This document shows, piece after piece, positions 57,841 to 64,000 of a stretch of 64,000 bases of DNA. Location: positions 58,198,609-58,262,608 of the forward strand of contig OW121854.1 in assembly GCA_933228895.1 (NCBI GenBank), read 5' to 3'. Position 1 is the stretch's first letter. Every line of letters starts with the position of its first letter. The stretch comes from Platycnemis pennipes. Its lineage: Eukaryota; Arthropoda; Insecta; Odonata; Platycnemididae. Below the pieces are notes generated by a model. The model saw only the letters and a list, made by a program, of their open reading frames with translations. It made no database searches and had not been told where the DNA came from. The position numbers and the translations under genes were made by a program.

Positions 57841-58192
57841 CTATGCAAGGGCCATAAGCCTGCATCCAAAGAGCAGCATGTAATTGGCGAATCGCAGTCT
57901 ACCGACCCCGGGGTAGACAGTAAGATGTGATTGATGCAGTTGGAGCAAGTTAAAACATTAATTTATTTGAACTCCACCTGCCAAATCATTGGGGGGGAAT
58001 TCGATCTCAGTCACTTCTAACGTTTCCTTCAAATGCCATGTGCCCAGAATTCAAGGAGTTTTAAGCCCATGCTAGGCTGACAAATTTTGTGCTTGGGATG
58101 TGAGGCACAAAAAGAAAATTTCGTGTTTAATTGAGCAATCACTAGTAAAACCGGCTAAGTACAGTATCTCGGACACTCGGCCTGAACGAGTG
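57841..58192. other. Spacer without recognised gene
   Basis: No assignment. Confidence 0.4.
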
Positions 58193-58200
58193 TACGATAG

Positions 58201-58491
58201 CAGTGGCGTCGGAAGTGAGGGGTAGCGGGGAGAATTTGCCCCCCCCCCCCCCCCCCCCCAGAATTTGCCCCGGCCCTTGAGAAATGAGTCTTCATTAAAA
58301 AAAATTAAATTGCACTTGTTTCCAGCTTGCCTTTTCCCTTCTGACGCATATTCTACCACCTTCATATGCACTTTTAGCGGAATTCTAGTCTCTTCCCCCT
58401 CCTATCCGCAAAAAAATTCGGGCCCTTTTGTTAAGAACCGGACCCTTTTCGAAGTTGGCCCCTCCCAACGAAAATATTTCCGACGCCCCTG
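58201..58491. mobile_element. hAT-type MITE with 8-bp target duplication and C21 tract
   Basis: The ends CAGTGGCGTCGGAAGT and, in reverse complement, CAGGGGCGTCGGAAAT form the terminal repeats. TACGATAG stands on both sides (58193-58200 and 58492-58499), a perfect 8-bp duplication. CAGNGGCGT starts are typical of hAT elements. At 291 bp it has no gene. A run of 21 C bases at 58239-58259 interrupts a duplicated GAATTTGCCCC. Minus- or plus-strand frames crossing it are not genes. Confidence 0.9.
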
Positions 58492-58499
58492 TACGATAG

Positions 58500-59702
58500 T
58501 ACCTATTCGACCGGCCGTGGAAGCAGTTGAACATACATCATCTCCAATCGGGGAGTAAGAAACAGTTCATTCAAACCATATAAACTGACCACGGAGATAT
58601 AATCGTCAGGTAGCAGTGTGTACTTTGTGTCCACCAGCAGTGCCCATTCACTTTCAGTCAATAAAAATCAAGAAAAAAATATGGAGAAGTTTTTAAATGC
58701 TTCAGTAATTGCGATAGTGAGATATCGAAGGGTGAATGAAAGGGGAAATCGTTTAGGTTTACAGGCTAAAATTGTTAATGGATTTCCATTCCTGACCACT
58801 GTGTCTTTAATTTGATCTATCGAACTGTTGAAAATGTCGGCCGCGGTAATCAGGTTGATAACACGCTGGCCTGACAATCCGGCAGTCGCGAGTTTGGATC
58901 CAGCTTCAGATTGGTATCACTTTTGTCTTAGGATAAAGTCTTTTTAGACAGTTCGACTTTCCACATTAAGCTGGGGTCCCGTAATATTAAATAATAGATA
59001 CTCCATCTAATGTTCATAGTTCCATAATCCATTCAACGTCCCTTTTCCTTCGAGACTTTTTTTATTCCAATAACCTGTGATACCTGAAACCCCACCGTTC
59101 AAGTGTTTAGGTAGGGTCCCAAAAAGGTGCCCTGGATTTTATCTCGAGACCTTTGGACTCATAGCAGTACTCGCGCCAATCTCAGTTACCACGCCACCAT
59201 AAATGGAGTGTTAAGTGGCGAAAAAGCATTTCAAAGACAGTCCACCAGCAGGTGACAATTTATTTCCCCACAGTGTAAAAAATCCAAACTTCTTAGTAAG
59301 TTTCCTAGCATCGCAAGTTTCTTGCGTACAAATTCAGCGGATGCCATTTACAACGTAAAAATGTTATCCCTAAACAAAATAAAACCCACTGACATCAAAC
59401 TACACATGGTTCGCCGAATACGGTTGAATTTACTAATTACCATCGTATGTACGCGCTATGAAAACGGGAAGCCTCGAGGTTATTGAGGAATGGTAGAAGT
59501 CAAGAGCGAGGGGAAATAAAAGATTTCAACAAGGTCAGGTGAGGGTTGAGGCAGATCTAAGAGGGAGAGACGGAAGAGAGTTGGGGGAAAAGAACGAAAA
59601 GAAGATAAGAGTTCAATGAAATAGAGGAAAGGGGAGAGCACAAGCATACAAGGTCAAATCGGGCGTTTCATGCAAGGTCTCCAATGCTATATTTGACTAG
59701 CA
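58500..59702. other. Spacer with a tRNA-like motif and a 33-bp repeat
   Basis: 58678-58710 is identical to 60697-60729. About 58860-58920 carries GGCAGTCGCGAGTTTGGATCC, similar to the box B region of the SINE relic at 27.4 kb. No gene is seen. Confidence 0.4.
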
Positions 59703-59720
59703 ATTAGAATCCGCAAAGGG

Positions 59721-59953
59721 CAAGGGCCTAACCACGTTGAATCACCGGTTCCCGTGAGATCACCGAAGTTATGCAACGTTGGGCCCGGACGGAGGTTGGA
59801 TGGGTGATCCCTCCCATACCTCTACCGCGGTGCTCTTGTCCCGTCTGCAAGTGTCGGGCAGGATAAACGTGGGTTGGTACAACTGATCTAAAGAGGTCGA
59901 AGTGCTAGGAGGTCTTCAGAAGGACCCTGCCCATCCCTCCAATTTATTATTTT
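59721..59953 (+). mobile_element. 5S-rRNA-derived SINE (SINE3 type), copy 2
   Basis: The head reads AACCACGTTGAATCACCGGT, then ACCGAAGTTATGCAACGTTG, GGACGGAGG and GGTTGGATGGGTGATCC. These are the 5S rRNA 5' part, box A, intermediate element and box C in order. The tail matches copy 1 at 17974-18218 and ends AATTTATTATTTT. ATTAGAATCCGCAAAGGG at 59703-59720 recurs with one inserted base at 59954-59972, a target duplication of 18-19 bp as expected for LINE-mobilised SINEs. It is the better-preserved copy. Confidence 0.9.
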
Positions 59954-59972
59954 ATTAGAATCCGCGAAAGGG

Positions 59973-61560
59973 TCTGAATTAGGCTAGCAGCAAACCCCAT
60001 GGCCTGCAAATGAAGTTATTCCAGGCGAAAATAAAGATTTCATCCGAAGAGGAGTTCGTCGGGGAAGCATTACATTCCAAGAGTAAGATCTCAGCTCGAA
60101 ATTCAGGCATAATGAACTACGTCATGGCCATTTAAATAGTGGGCGTATTTAGCATTTTAAAACATTTCCGTGGTCATAATCTCATAGTATTATTAACTAC
60201 AGGGCATAATGGGGTCGTTTACCTTATTTTTTATTGCCGATTCTGATATAAACAGACCCGTATTTTCCTGTTATTCGATCTGTCGATTAGTTCTCGACTT
60301 ATAAGCGGCGAAAAACTAATGTTTTTAACACTTTCGGAAAAGTGAGCGTGCAGAGAACTTGTACGTCATCCACTTCGTCTAATCACAACTGAGACTGCGA
60401 AGCTCCTTCGCTAATCACAATGGGGAACACAGAAGTGGTTGTGTCAGGATCTGTGCGAACAGACCTTCCGACCCCACCCCCACTCCCTCTCCTTTACCTA
60501 GAAACAGTCAAGGACGGGAGGTGGATGACGTAGATACCCTCAACGCAGCTCCTTCGGTGGGCTTCACCTTTAATATCTGATTTATGAGTGAATGGCTCTG
60601 GTTAGAAGATTAATTTTCCACTAAAATTCATTTGTCGTTTCCATCTAACGATTTTGTGAACAAAATAGCGATTTCGGTTCAAAGTGAACGCTCCCAAATA
60701 TGGAGAAGTTTTTAAATGCTTCAGTAATTACGAAAGGCGACCGAGGACGAAGGTTACTTGCTTCGCGCAAGGAATCGCTTGTCTAGATGGAAACAATTAT
60801 TTCAGGAAGAGAGAGAGAGAGAGGGCACGGAGAAATCCAGTATTGCCATGTGCCCTCATTAGTCGCATGATCGCATGTAGATCCAAAGTTTCACGTCCTA
60901 CCCGGAGGATGGAGAGCAGCAGATGAAACACTTCTAACAAAATATTGAAACGAGGAACAATATAGCATTGAAACTCAACCTCTGGGGCTCCATTCAAGAA
61001 GAGGGATATTCCGAGATTTGAAGTCGGACACCTGGGGTTGGTGTCAATATTATTAGCCACCATTACTGAATGACTCCACTGCGCGCTTTATTCCCCCTCT
61101 CACGTAGAGTAAAAATTCAATGAGACACATCCTCCAATTACCACCCTCAAACAATTATGGAAATAAAATCTCATTGTATGCATACTCACCCAATTGAGTA
61201 GGAGACGCGGAATGCTCCTGTAGAATAATCCGTCAGGCGGGATAGTTTCAATGTCAGCGTTGGCATCAGCCTGGACTGCCTGAGAATGCCAGAAAAAGAA
61301 AATACGAAGGAAAAATTACACAACAGAAAATGAATGTTATCTACTTTGAAATGCACGTGAAGATCGGGAAATTTTTGTGAAGCGTAGTTCATAAAATTTA
61401 GCTCATTAAAGAAATCAATACCAATAAAACCAATCAATACCAATAAAAATCAGAATACCAGAAATGAATACCAGTAAAACCAATATTATCTAGAAAATTA
61501 CAGCAAAATGAACAGTATTATTCATAGCAAGACCTTACCTTTCGAATCTTACGATGCACC
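59973..61560. other. Spacer, no recognised gene
   Basis: It includes a (GA) run at about 60811-60824, the second copy of the 33-bp repeat at 60697-60729, and a GC-richer part at 60380-60560. Frames in this stretch show no family motif. Confidence 0.45.
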
Positions 61561-61829
61561 TCCATGCAAAGTCCCCATACAACTGAATGTTTGGTTGAAA
61601 ATTCGCCAGGTGGCGCGACGTATTTTTTTTGGCAGCATTTTTTAGGTGGGAGGGGAAACTGCTTCTCCAAGAAGGGCCTCCTCTGTCAAGGAGGTGCAAG
61701 GGAGAATATGGACTATCAAATGCCCCTCGGGAAAATTCGTATCGGAGTTCATTTGCACTGGGCCTTGAATCTCAGAGAGCAGCCAAGTGCCTCTCAGCAG
61801 AATAGGTTAAATGGAGTTCTTCGGCTATC
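61561..61829. other. GC-richer segment, unassigned
   Basis: A 150-codon plus-strand frame (61564-62016) crosses this stretch and the tRNA-like relic that follows. It has no domain that I recognise and is probably not a gene. Confidence 0.35.
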
Positions 61830-61990
61830 ATTCACAGCCGATCGGGACACGAGGAGGGTTGGTGTACTGGTATCTCACCAGGAGCCCGGGATAACGAGGA
61901 GAGGTCAAATCCCGGCAATGGAAGTATTTTTCATTAGTAAAACAGCCCCTACTTCAGTGTTTTCTGTATTAAAGCAGACAAAGCATTCAT
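61830..61990 (+). repeat. tRNA-like SINE relic
   Basis: GGGTTGGTGTACTGGTATCT with CACCAGGAGCC resembles a D-arm and box A, and about 30 bases later GGTCAAATCCCGGCAA resembles a T-arm with box B. The spacing fits a tRNA-derived pol III promoter. It continues into an AT-rich tail. Confidence 0.45.
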
Positions 61991-62640
61991 TTATTAAAAT
62001 TAAATTTGAACAATAAGAAGGAAAATGATATGCTTAGATGAAATTGGAATTTAAAGACTTCAGAGAAGAGATTTTTTCAGAAAGGAATTGGCTAATGCTA
62101 GTGCTTAAGACAATCAATTCACAAGCCAGGGTAGTCATCGATGGTAAGAGTAAGGGTTATAGAAAGAGGCGACTGATAGTTAACTTCATTTGTTTCATTA
62201 AGGATGGGTAGTCGCCTTCTGCCAACCCTTAATAAAAGATTAATTTGTTGGATGGAGTCGGATGGAATACTAATTATGAAATTGTAGCTCATAGCATCCA
62301 AGTAGGGATTAATATTGTACTGAAAAATCTTTGCCACTCTAGAGGTCCTTGGGGTGGAGTACTCCATTATGTTTAATAAACGGTTCGGCGAATATAAAAT
62401 AGCGGTGAAATGTCACCTCCTGCAATAATCATCCTTCCTCTCAATTTGCTTGTCTTACAATGATCCTACATTGTTCTCACACTTCTAGACTCAATGATTG
62501 CTATTGAGCTGGCTTACTTGCCTCCCTTTTCTCTTCAGCCTCCTAAGATCAACTAATAAATAAAAAAAGCCTTGGAAACCCTTTGACCACCTGTGTAGGA
62601 AATGTACAAGTACAGGAAGCACCAATCTTTCATTCGTCGT
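61991..62640. other. AT-rich spacer
   Basis: No assignment. Confidence 0.45.
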
Positions 62641-62795
62641 AGGTAAAATAAATGACACATCATTACCTATTTTTACTTGAATCACAATATAAATATACCT
62701 GATGATGACGTTAATCATCGAAACCATGGTCGTAGTAGTGCGAGATAAATATATGTGGAAATACAACGTTTATTTTGTCATTCATAATGAATACC
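62641..62795 (+). repeat. Penelope-type terminus (single arm)
   Basis: Plus-strand text AATATACCTGATGATGACG, TTAATCATCGAAACCATGG, then TAAATATATGTGGAAAT. It has the same layout as the arms at 42.3 kb (GATGATGA, hairpin, TCGAAACCATGGTCG). No coding part is attached. Confidence 0.5.
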
Positions 62796-64000
62796 TTTGG
62801 GGTTTCAAAAATGTGTTCACGATGGTGAACGCAAAGAATGGCTGGCAATAAATAAGCTGGGCTTCATCATTGCTTAATTAAGGGGTGTTATCAGCTTTCC
62901 AACTGCTTCTATTACACCACTCCGCGGAAGCCTACATCCAGACATATTTGTTGTGCTTGCATTGGATGAAAGAATATACATGATAATTCGCAATAAACTT
63001 TTCTGATAGTTAATACTGGCGCATTCACTCACAAGCAAAGGGTAAAAGGGTTCGGATTCAGCGTCTTATAATTTTTAAGCAAAGTGTGGCACAAACCATG
63101 CGCCATATTTATCCTGCAGACCTGACTTTGATGCATACTTGGCATTGGTTTAAAAAATTCTGCAGGACAGTTTTTCAGAAAAATATTAATGAATCTTATT
63201 TAAATTTTGGCAATGCTTCATCATCAACCACAAGCCTCGTATGTATTTCGAATACTATATGTTGTAAATACTATTATTAATGATAACTTGGACGTTTCTC
63301 AATATGTCAGTTTACTTGATACTATTTTCTTGCAATTTACAGCCAGGCTATAACATATATTTCAATGCTCGCTTTCGTCTTCCGCTTTTATCCACGAAGC
63401 TTCGAAAGTTATGATACGGGTTTACTGCATTTCATGCACGTGTGCATATAGAAAACACACTTCAAATGGCTACAATTCAACTGATTTTTATTTTACATGA
63501 ACCGGTTTGGACACTACACTTACACTATTCTTAAGACATGTGGAGATCTGGGAAGGTTCCAGTTGCACCTGGGTCTGTGCTGGATGGGTGAAACGAAAGA
63601 AAAGTGGGAGAAATTTGAGGTTATCAATTTTACGGTATGGTGAAGAGAGCGGAAAGGAGTGGTGCGAAATGAAGAGTGAATGAATATTACTGCTTACAGT
63701 CAGAGGATTGTTTCCTCTCCTTATGTTTATAAAATATTTTGATTACACGTGATAAAGGAAGCAACACAGGAAATGACTTTTCATTCTGAGGCATTGCATT
63801 GCTAAACACATGAACATGAAAAAAGTTGAAGAATAAGAGAGAATATAGGAAGGGCGTAGAATACCCTCAACCAACTCGCCTCTAAATAGGAGGTGTACTG
63901 ACGGCTATGCCATTCGTAATACAGAGGGACGGGGTTGACAGGACTCGTAAGTAGAGGAAAACTATTCGGTAAGTACCTACTTGCTCGCTTTAGTATATCT
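62796..64000. other. Spacer, no recognised gene
   Basis: No gene or repeat that I can support. Confidence 0.45.

Noticed and set aside
59725..59815. Functional 5S rRNA gene
   Set aside because: The similarity stops after box C, a foreign tail follows, and the copy has a retroposition-type target duplication.
61564..62016. 150-codon plus-strand frame
   Set aside because: It runs into a tRNA-like SINE relic and has no recognisable domain.

Overview
The window looks like a repeat-rich stretch of an animal nuclear genome, most likely an arthropod. The basis is spliced transposase genes, an abundance of RTE/BovB-type and Jockey/CR1-type LINE remnants, Penelope-like elements, hAT, pogo-like and piggyBac-like DNA transposons, a 5S-rRNA-derived SINE, and long AT-rich spacers. 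Nothing in the sequence fixes the species. There are no operons and no CRISPR array, and I could not identify a host protein-coding gene with confidence. Coordinates of old repeats are approximate, usually within 10-50 bases.

Layout. 1-3.7 kb: LINE reverse-transcriptase debris, a GC-rich island with a broken reading frame, and a relic of a CACTA-like (DUF4218-type) transposase gene. 3.7-7.7 kb: a DNA transposon of a family I cannot name. It carries a nearly intact gene of about 667 codons and repeated GTTACGTACGGGACA motifs, and it lies inside an RTE-type LINE whose two parts flank it. 7.7-14.2 kb: further LINE pieces of at least three kinds, mostly minus strand. 15-20 kb: two Penelope-like foldbacks, one with a GIY-YIG endonuclease relic, a 5S-derived SINE, and a 759-bp inverted-repeat element with TGACGTCA sites inserted in another LINE. 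20.5-21.4 kb: a CpG-rich stretch that may be a promoter. 22.1 kb: a foldback built from a tRNA-like T-arm. 23-28.7 kb: a coding-like tandem repeat, another Penelope-like foldback and tRNA-like SINE relics. 28.747-31.952 kb: a hAT element delimited by terminal inverted repeats and a perfect 8-bp target duplication, with a five-exon BED-hAT transposase gene. 32-37.5 kb: mostly AT-rich DNA with two candidate exons, a minisatellite and a pogo-like MITE. 37.8-50 kb: foldbacks, a piggyBac-like MITE and decayed LINEs. 51.1-54.9 kb: a long LINE copy placed between inverted Penelope-like arms and interrupted by another palindrome. 55.8-64 kb: a Jockey/CR1-type LINE tail, a second Penelope-like GIY-YIG relic, a 291-bp hAT MITE with perfect target duplication, a second 5S-derived SINE with target duplication, and tRNA-like SINE relics.

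How the parts relate. Almost everything recognisable is mobile DNA at different stages of decay, with nesting that gives relative ages. The recurring theme is a set of inverted terminal-repeat hairpins, from several Penelope-like families, that share a CTGAWGA - hairpin - GAAA(C) core resembling the conserved core of hammerhead ribozymes. The two most interesting items are those hairpins and the unclassified transposon at 3.7-7.2 kb.
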